NCBI GenBank assembly: GCA_036000105.1 | Contig: DASYGE010000012.1 | Span: 620,001-684,000, forward strand | Reading direction: 5' to 3' | DNA length: 64,000 bases | Origin: DASUBN01 sp036000105 | Lineage (GTDB): Bacteria > Pseudomonadota > Gammaproteobacteria > Natronospirales > REEB76 | In this document: positions 51,331 to 59,843 of the stretch, in pieces | How the letters are laid out: each line of letters starts with the position of its first letter | Position numbering within the stretch: position 1 is the first letter of the stretch | Position numbers and translations under genes: made by a program | The notes under the pieces: generated by a model | Seen by the model: only the letters and a program-made list of their open reading frames with translations | Database searches by the model: none | Told to the model about the DNA's origin: nothing

Positions 51331-53526
51331 TTAATCGAGGCTCACAGGGTCCACATCCACGGACCAGCGCACGCGCCTTGCCTGCTTGAGCGCGGCCAAC
51401 TCCGGCAGGACTGCCGCCAGGAGCCGCTGCAAGGGTGCTCGCTGACCTGCCTGCAGAAGGAGGTGTGCCCGGTAGCGCCCGGCGCGTCGTTCCATGGGCG
51501 CCGGTGCAGGCCCCAGGAGACTCACTTCAGGTTTGCCCCCTAAGCGGCGTGCCAGGAGTTCCCGGGCGGCGTCCAGGAAAGCCGCAGGCGCGGCTGCGCC
51601 CGGCGCTTCCGCCCGCAGCAGGGCGAGGGCTGCGTAAGGAGGCAGCAGGGCTTGCTTGCGTTCCTCCAGGGCGGCGCTCGCGAAGCTGCCATAGCCTTCC
51701 CGCACCAGATGGCGCAGCAGGGGATGGTCCGGCTGATGGGTCTGGATCAAGACTTCGCCCGGGCGTTCCGCGCGACCTGCGCGGCCCGCCACCTGGGTGA
51801 TGAGCTGGGCCATGCGCTCGCTGGCGCGGAAGTCGGCGCTGAAGAGGCCCTGGTCAGCGTCCAGCACACCCACCAGCGTCACGTTGGGGAAGTCATGGCC
51901 CTTGGCCAGCATCTGGGTGCCGACGAGCAGGCGGCGTGTGCCTTTCTGCACTTCGTCCAAGAGACGCTCCATGCTGCCCTTGCGCCGGGTGCTGTCCCGG
52001 TCTACCCGCGCTACCCCCGCGTCGGGGAAGAGCGCGGCGAGTGCTTCCTCGATGCGTTCCGTGCCCTGGCCGATCACACCGAAAGCCTGGCTGCCGCATT
52101 TCGTGCAGCGGGCCGGTGCCGGCCGCTCCGATCCGCAGTGATGGCAGACGAGACGGCTCCTGCCGTGCAGGGTCATGCGCGCATCGCAGCGCTTGCACTG
52201 CTCCAGGGTCCCGCAGTCGTGGCACATGAAAGTGGGTGCGTAGCCGCGCCGGTTCAGGAACAGGAGCACCTGGCCGTCCGCCGCGAGATGGCGGCGCACC
52301 GCGCCCAGCATCAGATCCGAGAGCCCTTCCGTGAGCGGCCGGGTGCGGATGTCCAGCAGGCGCATCGTCGGATGGCGCGCGCTACCGGCCCGTTCGGGGA
52401 GGGAGAGATGCACGTAGCGGCCCTGGCTAGCGTTGTGCAGGGATTCGAGCGACGGTGTCGCCGAGCCGAGCACCACCGGTACCTGGGCACGCTGGGCACG
52501 CACCACCGCGAGATCCCGGGCCGAGTAGCGGAAGCCTTCCTGCTGCTTGAAGGAAGCATCGTGCTCCTCGTCCACCACGAAGAGGCCCGGATTCTTGAGG
52601 GGCAGCCAGGCGGCGGAGCGGGTGCCCACCACCACGGAAGCGCGGCCGTCCCTGGTGGCGAGCCAGGTGGCGAGGCGTTCGCTCTCGTTCAGGCCAGAAT
52701 GGAAAGCCGCTACCTCACCGAAGCGGGCGCGGAAGCGGGCGAGAGTCTGGGGTGTGAGGTTGATCTCCGGCAGGAGCACCAGTGCCTGCTGACCACGGGC
52801 CACTGCCGCGGCGATGGCACTCATATAGACCTCGGTCTTGCCGCTTCCGGTGACGCCGTCCAGGAGGAAAGCTTTATAAGCGCCCAGCGCGGCGGTGATC
52901 CCGTCCACCGCTTGCGCCTGGGCCGGGTTGAGTGCTGTGCCTCCGGTACTCGGGGGCGCCGTCGGTGCCGAGATGCTTCGTGTACTGCGTTCCAGCCAAC
53001 CGCGTTTCGCGAGGGCCCGGAGCGCAGCCGTGTGATCCTTCAGTTCGCTGCTGCTCAAGCCCGCCGGTCTTTCCTTTAGAAGCGTATGCAGGGCCTGCTG
53101 GCGGGGCGCCCGGGCGAGGATGCTCGTGTCGCCCGCTTGGCCCGCGGCGTTCAAGCGCCACAGGGTCTCGCCCGGCACACTTGCAGGACGGCCTTGGCGC
53201 AGCAACACCGGCAGGAGCGTCTGCACCACCTCGCCCATGGGATGGCGGTAGTAGTCGGCGGCCCAGCGGGCCAGCGCCAGCATGTCCGGCGGGATCACCG
53301 GCGTCTCGTCCAGCAGGCGGCGGGCCGCCTTCAGCTTCGCCGCTGGCACTGCGGATTCGGCCACGGTATCCAGGAGCACACCTACCACCTCGCGCCGGCC
53401 GAAGGGCAAGGCGAGGCGCAGGCCCGGCGTGAGGGTGGTCGGGTCTACGCCAGGCGGCGGCAGGTAATCGAAATCGCGATAGAGCGGCGAGGGCACCGCC
53501 ACCCGGAGGAAGCGCACGCCTTGCAT
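51331..53526 (-). CDS. priA: Primosomal protein N' (replication restart helicase)
   Basis: A 731-residue superfamily 2 helicase that restarts stalled replication forks. Walker A GVTGSGKTE, DEEHD box, the eight-cysteine zinc region (CHDCGTLEQCKRC, CHHCG, CTKCG) and helicase motifs (VGTQMLAKGHDFPNV) are seen. The N-terminal DNA-binding domain starts MQGVRFLRVAVP. Its upstream region holds an inverted pair of DnaA boxes, so its expression may respond to DnaA. Confidence 0.96.
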   Translation of the reverse strand: MQGVRFLRVAVPSPLYRDFDYLPPPGVDPTTLTPGLRLALPFGRREVVGVLLDTVAESAVPAAKLKAARRLLDETPVIPPDMLALARWAADYYRHPMGEVVQTLLPVLLRQGRPASVPGETLWRLNAAGQAGDTSILARAPRQQALHTLLKERPAGLSSSELKDHTAALRALAKRGWLERSTRSISAPTAPPSTGGTALNPAQAQAVDGITAALGAYKAFLLDGVTGSGKTEVYMSAIAAAVARGQQALVLLPEINLTPQTLARFRARFGEVAAFHSGLNESERLATWLATRDGRASVVVGTRSAAWLPLKNPGLFVVDEEHDASFKQQEGFRYSARDLAVVRAQRAQVPVVLGSATPSLESLHNASQGRYVHLSLPERAGSARHPTMRLLDIRTRPLTEGLSDLMLGAVRRHLAADGQVLLFLNRRGYAPTFMCHDCGTLEQCKRCDARMTLHGRSRLVCHHCGSERPAPARCTKCGSQAFGVIGQGTERIEEALAALFPDAGVARVDRDSTRRKGSMERLLDEVQKGTRRLLVGTQMLAKGHDFPNVTLVGVLDADQGLFSADFRASERMAQLITQVAGRAGRAERPGEVLIQTHQPDHPLLRHLVREGYGSFASAALEERKQALLPPYAALALLRAEAPGAAAPAAFLDAARELLARRLGGKPEVSLLGPAPAPMERRAGRYRAHLLLQAGQRAPLQRLLAAVLPELAALKQARRVRWSVDVDPVSLD

Positions 53527-53541
53527 CAGCCGTGCACGGCC

Positions 53542-53576
53542 TTATCCACAGATTTTGTGGATAAGTGTGTGGATGG
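53542..53576. promoter_or_regulatory. DnaA-box cluster upstream of priA
   Basis: A perfect DnaA box TTATCCACA at 53542-53550 and a perfect inverted one at 53556-53564 (TGTGGATAA), 5 bases apart, plus a third inverted near-match TGTGGATGG at 53568-53576 (7 of 9). It lies between the divergent priA (start 53526) and sigma-factor genes. DnaA could regulate priA, or the site may titrate DnaA. Confidence 0.75.
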
Positions 53577-53688
53577 TTGCAGTGCGCGCAGCCATTCGCT
53601 GCAGCGCGCGCGTGCACATGTCGGTTTGATGAAAATTTGCTCGGCGCTGTCGGACATAAGGGGGCTTGGACCCTCGAGGGGCGCCAGC

Positions 53689-54312
53689 ATGATAACCTTT
53701 CGGGCGGAGCGGGCGCCGTGCGGACCTTATAAAGCCAGTACATTCAATCGTCGGGGGCGTTTTCTGGAGACCTCGCAAGAACTCAACCGGTTTCTCGCGG
53801 ACGTGGAACGGCGCGCCTACCGCATCGCCCAGATGTCCCTGCGCAGCCATGAGGACGCCCAGGACGCGGTGCAGGACGCCATGTTCCAGCTGGTCAAGAG
53901 CTATGCCACCCGCCCCGCGGCGGAATGGGCGCCCTTGTTCTACCGCATCCTCCAGAGCCGCATCCGCGACTGCCAGCGCCGCCGCAAGGTCCGCAACCGG
54001 GTCATCAGCTTCTTCGGCGGCCAGCGGGGCGACGGGGATGACGAGCTGCCGGACCCCATCGCCAGCGCCCCGGACCTGGCCACGGCCGAGCCCAGCGAGC
54101 AGGTGGTCCAGGCTGAAGCCATGGTCGCCCTAGAGAAAGCGCTGGAAGAGCTCCCAGCGCGTCAACGGGAAGCCTTCATGCTGCGTATATTGGAGGGCCT
54201 GGATGTCGCCCAGACCGCCCAAGCCATGGGCTGTTCTGAGGGCAGCGTCAAGACACATCTCTCGCGGGCCATGCATAGCTTGCGGGAAAGCCTCGGAGAG
54301 CATTGGTCATGA
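53689..54312 (+). CDS. ECF-like RNA polymerase sigma factor
   Basis: A 207-residue sigma factor. Region 2 (LNRFLADVERRAYRIAQMSL and EDAQDAVQDAMFQLVKSY) and region 4 (DVAQTAQAMGCSEGSVKTHLSRAMHSL) are clear. The N-terminal 30 residues from the ATG 53689 (GAGGGG upstream) are not family-like; a CTG at about residue 27 could also begin the conserved part. Its stop overlaps the next gene. This sigma with two small membrane proteins and DUF3106 is a recurring gammaproteobacterial operon. Confidence 0.85.
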   Translation: MITFRAERAPCGPYKASTFNRRGRFLETSQELNRFLADVERRAYRIAQMSLRSHEDAQDAVQDAMFQLVKSYATRPAAEWAPLFYRILQSRIRDCQRRRKVRNRVISFFGGQRGDGDDELPDPIASAPDLATAEPSEQVVQAEAMVALEKALEELPARQREAFMLRILEGLDVAQTAQAMGCSEGSVKTHLSRAMHSLRESLGEHWS

Positions 54313-54746
54313 ATACTTTGGACACGGACGAAAAGCTGGCCCGGCGTGCCCGGGAGCTCTTTCTTGCCAGCGTCGCCGGCCTGGATGCCGGTGTCGTGGC
54401 GCGCCTGCGAGAGACCCGCCTGAAGGCTTTGGAGGCCGCCGAGGCCCCCCGCTCCGCCTGGGGGCAGGGTTGGCGCATGCCGGCCAGTGCCATGGCTCTG
54501 GTACTCGTGGGCGTGGTGGGCGGCGCCCTGTGGTGGAACGGCCTCACGGGTCCCGTGGCGGCACCCGAGTCCCTGAATACCGCCAGCAGCGAGGATCTGC
54601 CCATCGTACTGACCAGCGACAGCCTGGACATGTACGCGGACCTGGACTTCTACCAGTGGCTGGAGACCCAGGATAAGTCCAAGGCGGCCACGCCGCCCCC
54701 GGACCAGACGGACGACTCTGACGACTCCGATGACGTGGGTGGCTGA
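54309..54746 (+). CDS. DUF3619-like membrane protein, probable anti-sigma factor
   Basis: A 145-residue protein with an N-terminal charged helix (EKLARRARELFLASVAGLD), one membrane helix at about 60-77 (MALVLVGVVGGALWW) and a short acidic C-terminal tail rich in Asp and Pro. Its position directly after the sigma gene (ATGA overlap) and its topology suggest an anti-sigma factor. Assignment to DUF3619 is by resemblance. Confidence 0.7.
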   Translation: MNTLDTDEKLARRARELFLASVAGLDAGVVARLRETRLKALEAAEAPRSAWGQGWRMPASAMALVLVGVVGGALWWNGLTGPVAAPESLNTASSEDLPIVLTSDSLDMYADLDFYQWLETQDKSKAATPPPDQTDDSDDSDDVGG

Positions 54747-55028
54747 GTGCGGCAGTTCCCGCTCCTAGGCCTCCTGGCCTTAGCCTTTTTGCTCATCCCG
54801 GTCGCGCCCTACGCGGCCGCCCCTGCTCCCCTGGCCCAAGATAAAGCGGTGGACCCGGAGCTCCTGGAGTTCCTGGCCGACTGGCAGGGAGCCGACGGTA
54901 ACTGGGTGGATCCCATGACATTCACCCGCATCGATCCGTCCAAAGTGAAGGCGGACGATGTCCGGCATAACCCGTCCCCCAGCCCCGGTGCGGCTTCGGC
55001 GCCCTCCGCCGAAGGCGAAGCTCGATGA
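54747..55028 (+). CDS. Small exported protein of the sigma operon
   Basis: A 93-residue protein with a Sec signal (LLGLLALAFLLIPVAPYAAA) and a short mature part containing FLADWQGADGNWVDPMTF. No family recognised. GTG 54747 directly follows the previous stop, and the stop overlaps the next start (ATGA), placing it firmly in the operon. Confidence 0.6.
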   Translation: MRQFPLLGLLALAFLLIPVAPYAAAPAPLAQDKAVDPELLEFLADWQGADGNWVDPMTFTRIDPSKVKADDVRHNPSPSPGAASAPSAEGEAR

Positions 55029-55546
55029 GACGCGCGGTCCTCTTCTTATCTATCCTCCTGGGGCTCTGCTCCGGTGCGGTGAGTGCTGCCCCCGCGGCGG
55101 CGACCCCGGCGCCCGCTGCGGCTACCCAGGAGGCGCCCATCGCCTGGGAAGCCTTGACCCCCAGCGAGCAGCAGCTGCTCGGTTACCAGAAAGACAAATG
55201 GACGAGCCTGCCGCCTCAGCGTCAGCACCGGCTGGTGAATGCCGCCGACCGCTGGGCGAAGATGACGCCGCCGGAGCGGGCCAAGACTCGCGCGCGCCTG
55301 CAGCGCTGGCACAAGCTCGCACCCGCGGAGCAGGCGCGTCTGCGCCAGCGTTATGAAGCTTTCCAGAAGCTGCCGCCGGACGAGCAGCAGCACATCCGCG
55401 ACCTCTACCAGAAATACCAGAAGCTGCCGACCGACCAGCAGCAGCAGTTGCGCGCCCGCTGGAAGAATATGACCCCGGCTCAGCGTGCCGATGCGCTCAA
55501 GCATCAGTCGGCGCCTGCCGCCAGCACACGCGCGAAACCCGAATAA
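55025..55546 (+). CDS. DUF3106 exported protein
   Basis: A 173-residue exported protein with repeated helical motifs, such as LTPSEQQLLGYQKDKW, MTPPERAKTRARLQRW, LPPDEQQHIRDLYQKY and LPTDQQQQLRARWKNM, each about 22 residues with a Pro/Asp/Gln pattern. This is the DUF3106 family, periplasmic and of unknown function, regularly in sigma operons like this one. It has a Sec signal and an Ala/Pro linker. A strong terminator follows. Confidence 0.86.
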   Translation: MRRAVLFLSILLGLCSGAVSAAPAAATPAPAAATQEAPIAWEALTPSEQQLLGYQKDKWTSLPPQRQHRLVNAADRWAKMTPPERAKTRARLQRWHKLAPAEQARLRQRYEAFQKLPPDEQQHIRDLYQKYQKLPTDQQQQLRARWKNMTPAQRADALKHQSAPAASTRAKPE

Positions 55547-55564
55547 AAAGCGCATGACACGTAG

Positions 55565-55596
55565 ATAAAAAACCCGGCGTAAGCCGGGTTTTTTAT
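55565..55596. terminator. Strong bidirectional terminator
   Basis: Perfect 14-bp arms at 55565-55578 and 55583-55596, including a run of six A on one side and six T on the other, around a GTAA loop. It ends both the sigma operon (+) and the pnt operon (-). Confidence 0.92.
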
Positions 55597-55612
55597 CGCG
55601 TACTGAGCGTAC

Positions 55613-57007
55613 TCAATCCAAAGTCTTAATGCCTTGTATGAGCCGCGCCACGGCTTCCTGGCCGTCGCCGTAGAGCATGCGGGTGTTGTCCATGTAGAAC
55701 AGGGCGTTCTCGATGCCGGAGAAGCCGCGGCCCTGGCCGCGCTTGATCACGATCACGTTCTTGGCCTTGTCCGCGTCCAGGATGGGCATGCCGTAGATGG
55801 GGCTGTCCTTGCGGTTGCGCGCGTCCGGGTTCACCACGTCGTTGGCGCCGATGATGAGGGCTACGTCGGCGGTGACGAACTCCGCGTTGATCTCTTCCAG
55901 GTCCGCGATGATGTCGTAGGGCACACCGGCTTCCGCCAGGAGCACGTTCATGTGGCCCGGCATGCGGCCCGCCACCGGGTGGATGGCGAACTTCACCGTC
56001 ACGCCGCGAGACTGCAGGAGCTGGGCCAGTTCCCAGACCTTGTGCTGGGCCTGGGCCACGGCCATGCCGTAGCCCGGTACCACGATCACCTTGGAACCGT
56101 AGGCCATCATCACGCCGGCGTCCGCCGCGTCGATGGGTTTCAGGTTGCCGCTGACTTCGCCGCCCGCGGCGGAGGTCTCGCCGAAGTTGCTGAACAGGAC
56201 GTTGCTGATGGAGCGGTTCATGGCTTTGGCCATGAGCTGGGTGAGCAGGGTGCCGGCCGAGCCCACTACTGTGCCGGCGATGATCATGGCCGGGTTCTGC
56301 AGCACGAAACCCTCGAAGGCCACGGCCAGGCCCGTGAAGGCGTTGTAGAGGGAGATCACCACCGGCATGTCGGCGCCGCCGATGGGTACCGTCATGAGCA
56401 CGCCGAAGATCAGCGCCAGGAGGAAGAACAAGGCCACGTCCAGTGGGCCTGTCGCATGGCCGATGATGATGAGCACGCCCATCACCAGCGCCGCCAGGAA
56501 CACCAGCATGTTGAGGGCCTGCTGGCCCTTGAAACGCAGGGATTTGTTGATGAGCCCCTGCAGCTTGGCGAAGGCGATGAGGCTGCCGCTGAAGGACACG
56601 GCGCCGATGAGCGCGCCGGCGGTGGCCAGCACCGCGGCGGCCGGGGCCAGTTCACCGCTGTGCAGTAACTCCGCGGCGGCGATGGCCGCGGCCGCGCCGC
56701 CGCCCATGCCGTTGTAGAGCGCCACCATCTGGGGCATGGCGGTCATGGCCACGCGCTTGCCGCTCCACCAGGCGGCGATGCCGCCGATGAGTATGCCGGC
56801 CAGCATCAGGCCGAAGTTATGCATGCCGGGATAGAGGAAGGTGATGAGCGTGGCCACGAGCATGCCCACACCTGCCCACACGATGCCGACCCGGGCGCCC
56901 TTGGGGCTGCTCATGCGCTTCAATCCCAGGATGAAGAACAGGGCCGCGAGGAAATACGCGGCCTGGATCAAGTCGTCGATCACGGCGGGCGAGAAGGGCG
57001 GGTTCAT
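55613..57007 (-). CDS. pntB: NAD(P) transhydrogenase subunit beta
   Basis: A 464-residue membrane protein with about nine helices and a C-terminal NADP-binding domain (GYGMAVAQAQHKVWEL, AGRMPGHMNVLLAEAGVPYD, IIGANDVVNPDARN). It couples proton translocation to hydride transfer between NADH and NADP. Overlaps pntAB by four bases (ATGA). Confidence 0.97.
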   Translation of the reverse strand: MNPPFSPAVIDDLIQAAYFLAALFFILGLKRMSSPKGARVGIVWAGVGMLVATLITFLYPGMHNFGLMLAGILIGGIAAWWSGKRVAMTAMPQMVALYNGMGGGAAAAIAAAELLHSGELAPAAAVLATAGALIGAVSFSGSLIAFAKLQGLINKSLRFKGQQALNMLVFLAALVMGVLIIIGHATGPLDVALFFLLALIFGVLMTVPIGGADMPVVISLYNAFTGLAVAFEGFVLQNPAMIIAGTVVGSAGTLLTQLMAKAMNRSISNVLFSNFGETSAAGGEVSGNLKPIDAADAGVMMAYGSKVIVVPGYGMAVAQAQHKVWELAQLLQSRGVTVKFAIHPVAGRMPGHMNVLLAEAGVPYDIIADLEEINAEFVTADVALIIGANDVVNPDARNRKDSPIYGMPILDADKAKNVIVIKRGQGRGFSGIENALFYMDNTRMLYGDGQEAVARLIQGIKTLD

Positions 57008-57306
57008 GGCGCCTTGCCCTGTTTGGCGCCGCTGGTCTTGAACATCTCCAGCATGCGTTCCGTCACCACGTAGCCGCCCACCGCGTTGCCGGCGGCGAGC
57101 ACCACGCCGATGAAGCCGATGACCTGTTCCACCGGGCCCGCGGCTGCCCCCAGGGCCACCATGGCGCCCACCAGCACGATGCCGTGCACGAAGTTGGAAC
57201 CGGACATGAGCGGCGTGTGCAGGATCACCGGGACCCGGGAGATCACTTCGTAGCCGGTGAAGGCCGCCAACATGAATATATAGAGAGCGATGAAGCCATC
57301 GATCAT
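57004..57306 (-). CDS. pntAB: NAD(P) transhydrogenase subunit alpha part 2 (membrane)
   Basis: A 100-residue membrane protein of three helices: IDGFIALYIFMLAAFTGYEVI, HTPLMSGSNFVHGI and a C-terminal helix. This is the short membrane segment (dII alpha) of the three-gene arrangement known in Rhodospirillum. The gap to pntAA is 2 bases. Confidence 0.95.
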   Translation of the reverse strand: MIDGFIALYIFMLAAFTGYEVISRVPVILHTPLMSGSNFVHGIVLVGAMVALGAAAGPVEQVIGFIGVVLAAGNAVGGYVVTERMLEMFKTSGAKQGKAP

Positions 57307-57308
57307 GT

Positions 57309-58433
57309 TCAGTTCCCTTCCACTAATTTCCTGGTGGGCTCGTGCATGATCTTGCCATCGTGGGTCACCACGCTCTTGGCATAGACCTCGTCGTTCCAAT
57401 CTATGCTGAGCGCCCCGTCTTTCACGATGGGTGTGAAGAAGTTGAGCAGGTTGCGGGCGTACATGTCGCTGGCGTGTTCCGCCAGCAGGCTCGGCAGGTT
57501 CAAGGGCCCCGATACCAGCACGTAACCGTGGTGGATATCCTCGCCGGGGCGGGTCAGCTCGCAGTTGCCGCCGGTCTCGGCGGCGAGATCCATGACGAGG
57601 GCGCCCGGCTTCATGGCTTCCACCATGGCCTTGCTGATGATCTTCGGCGCCGCGCGCCCGGGGATAGCGGCGGTGGTGATGACGGCGTCCGCCTGGGCCA
57701 CGTGCTTGGCCAGCGCGTCCTGCTGCTTCTGCTTCTCATCGCTGGTGAGTTCCCGGGCATAGCCGCCGGCGCCTTCCGCCGACACACCTGTGTCCACGAA
57801 CTTGGCACCCAGCGACTCCACCTGTTCGCGGGCCGCCGCGCGTACGTCGTAACCTTCTACCATGGCGCCCAAGCGTCTCGCGGTGGCGATGGCCTGCAAG
57901 CCAGCGACGCCGGCGCCCACCACCAGCACCTTGGCCGGGCGGATGGTGCCGGCGGCAGTGGTGAGCATGGGGAAGAAGCGGCCGAGTTTCTCGGCAGCCA
58001 GGAGCGCTGCCTTGTAACCGGCGGCAGCGGCTTGCGATGAGAGCGCATCCATGGCCTGGGCGCGCGAGATACGCGGCACCAGTTCCATGGCGAAGCTCGT
58101 TACATGCGCGTCACGCAGCGCCTTGAAGCGCTCCGGCTGCTTGTGGGGTTGCAGGAAGGTGACGAGCACCGAACCTTTGCGCATGCGCGGGATGTTGGCG
58201 ATGGGCGGGGGTGTGACGCGGAACACCACGTCCGCTTGCGGGATCGCAGCCTGGGGATCTAATAGGGCGGTCGCGCCGAACAATGCGTCCGGGAAGCCGG
58301 CCTGTTCACCGGCGCCGGGTTCCAGGATCAGTTCCACTCCCAGGGGGCGGAGCTTCGCCACCACCGGCGGGCTCATGGCGACACGGCGCTCGCCGGCGGC
58401 CTGTTCCTTGGGGACGAACAGCTTGATGGCCAT
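57309..58433 (-). CDS. pntAA: NAD(P) transhydrogenase subunit alpha part 1
   Basis: A 374-residue soluble NAD(H)-binding subunit. N-terminal AlaDH/PNT domain (KLFVPKEQAAGERRVAMSP) and NAD Rossmann loop (VLVVGAGVAGLQAIATARRLG). The split pntAA-pntAB-pntB layout is retained in order and strand. ATG 58433 gives the family start; the frame continues to 58529 without homology. GGGAAAT upstream is a modest ribosome site. Confidence 0.96.
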   Translation of the reverse strand: MAIKLFVPKEQAAGERRVAMSPPVVAKLRPLGVELILEPGAGEQAGFPDALFGATALLDPQAAIPQADVVFRVTPPPIANIPRMRKGSVLVTFLQPHKQPERFKALRDAHVTSFAMELVPRISRAQAMDALSSQAAAAGYKAALLAAEKLGRFFPMLTTAAGTIRPAKVLVVGAGVAGLQAIATARRLGAMVEGYDVRAAAREQVESLGAKFVDTGVSAEGAGGYARELTSDEKQKQQDALAKHVAQADAVITTAAIPGRAAPKIISKAMVEAMKPGALVMDLAAETGGNCELTRPGEDIHHGYVLVSGPLNLPSLLAEHASDMYARNLLNFFTPIVKDGALSIDWNDEVYAKSVVTHDGKIMHEPTRKLVEGN

Positions 58434-58591
58434 GGATTTCCCGTTGTTTAGCGTCGCAGGAGTGTAGCCCGGCAGAGGTATTTTGCCACCATGGGACCCG
58501 TTCCGCCCATCGCCGGAAGGGCTTGTCATTGCTTTTTAAGGTCATTCCTGCAATATATGTCCTGACTATAGGATGCGGTAGGGGTATTCGA

Positions 58592-59194
58592 GTGTACGAC
58601 CTCTCGCAAGAAGTTCTTCGCACCGACGCGGCCGGCGTGCCGCTCGAGTGGATCGATTACCAGGACGCGGTACGCCTGTACCACCTGGAGCAGGTGGCCT
58701 ATGGCTACGGCAGCCTGGTGTATCGCCTGCACGGCGGTATCTCGGCCAAGACCGGCCAGCGTAGCGTCATCGAAGTCAATTCCATCATCGCTACCTACGG
58801 CAACAACCGCGCCCTCGCCAAGGCGCGTGAGCACTACGTGCCGCCGCTAAACAATCACACCCTGTTCAAGCGCGATGCGCATGTCTGCATGTACTGCGGC
58901 AAGCACTTCCCCACCAGTGAGCTGTCCCGCGAGCATGTGACGCCCTTGAGCCGCCATGGCCGCGACCACTGGAACAACGTGGTGACCGCCTGCAAACGCT
59001 GCAACAACCATAAGGCCGGGCGCACGCCGGAAGAGGCGCGCATGCAGCTGCTCGCCATCCCCTTCACCCCCAACCACGCTGAATATATCTTCCTGAAAGG
59101 CCGGCGCATCCTGGCCGACCAGATGGAGTTCCTGCGGGCACATTTTCCGCGTTCCAGTCCTTTGCATCGCAGGGTAAGACAGCTGCTCGCCTGA
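58592..59194 (+). CDS. HNH endonuclease family protein
   Basis: A 200-residue protein ending in an HNH nuclease domain: CMYCGKHFPTSELSREHVTPLSRHG with the first zinc pair and catalytic His, and NNVVTACKRCNNHKAGRTPEEA with the second pair. The N-terminal part (RVYDLSQEVLRTDAAGVPLEWI) is shared with a common gammaproteobacterial family of unknown target. GTG 58592 follows GGGG at modest spacing; the frame extends upstream without motifs. It is a lone gene, not obviously part of a restriction system. Confidence 0.86.
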   Translation: MYDLSQEVLRTDAAGVPLEWIDYQDAVRLYHLEQVAYGYGSLVYRLHGGISAKTGQRSVIEVNSIIATYGNNRALAKAREHYVPPLNNHTLFKRDAHVCMYCGKHFPTSELSREHVTPLSRHGRDHWNNVVTACKRCNNHKAGRTPEEARMQLLAIPFTPNHAEYIFLKGRRILADQMEFLRAHFPRSSPLHRRVRQLLA

Positions 59195-59344
59195 ACTGTC
59201 CCTGATTTGTGGCCTGTCCACAGCCTTTCTTCTTCAATATCTGGTCCAATCGATTTCTCGGAGTTGGCCCTTCTGCATGGCCATGGAATGCTGCACTCTG
59301 GGTGGCATCGGCCGTCAGGCCCACCGCATCCAGAGGAGCTCCCC

Positions 59345-59791
59345 ATGTCAGAGGCAGTCATCAGGCGTGTAGGCGTGGGCGATCGCGCGCTCTGGGAACC
59401 CATGTGGGCCGGTTACCTGGCCTTCTATCAGAGGCGCCTTCCCCCTGAGGCGACGGAATTCACCTGGAAGCGGCTCAGCACCGGCGGCGAGATAGAGGGC
59501 CTTGTGGCGGTGAGCCCGGCAGGCGAGGGGCTCGGTCTCGTGCACTTCCTGTATCACGCCTCCACGGTCTCCATCGGGGGAAACTGCTACCTGCAGGACC
59601 TGTTCGTGTCGCCCGTGGCACGCAACCAGAGTATCGGCCGCCGGCTGATCCTGGCGGTGGCGGACGCAGCGCGTGCGAGACAAGCGGCGCTGGTCTATTG
59701 GCAGACGGAGGAGTTCAACGGCACGGCCCGCCGCGTCTATGAACGGGTCGCCAAGCGCGCGCCGTTCATCCGCTATAACCTGGAACTTTGA
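59345..59791 (+). CDS. GNAT family N-acetyltransferase
   Basis: A 148-residue acetyltransferase. The acetyl-CoA loop is VSPVARNQSIGRRLILAVA (RxxGxG type, here RNQSIG), preceded by CYLQDLFV and followed by AALVYWQTEEFNGTARRVYER, the usual C-terminal region. Substrate unknown. GAGGAG lies 7-8 bases before ATG 59345. Convergent with the DUF4412 gene. Confidence 0.88.
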   Translation: MSEAVIRRVGVGDRALWEPMWAGYLAFYQRRLPPEATEFTWKRLSTGGEIEGLVAVSPAGEGLGLVHFLYHASTVSIGGNCYLQDLFVSPVARNQSIGRRLILAVADAARARQAALVYWQTEEFNGTARRVYERVAKRAPFIRYNLEL

Positions 59792-59843
59792 GCAGGATCT
59801 TGATCTGTATCCTCGCTGTCTTGCGTCCTGCTGGCTGTTCAGC

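Noticed and set aside
53086..53688. Upstream extension of the sigma factor frame inside priA
   Set aside because: Antisense to the priA coding sequence and across the DnaA boxes; ATG 53689 has a ribosome site.
58592..59194. HNH gene as part of a restriction or defence system
   Set aside because: It stands alone between pntAA and a GNAT gene with no methylase or partner, and its N-terminus matches a widespread lone family.
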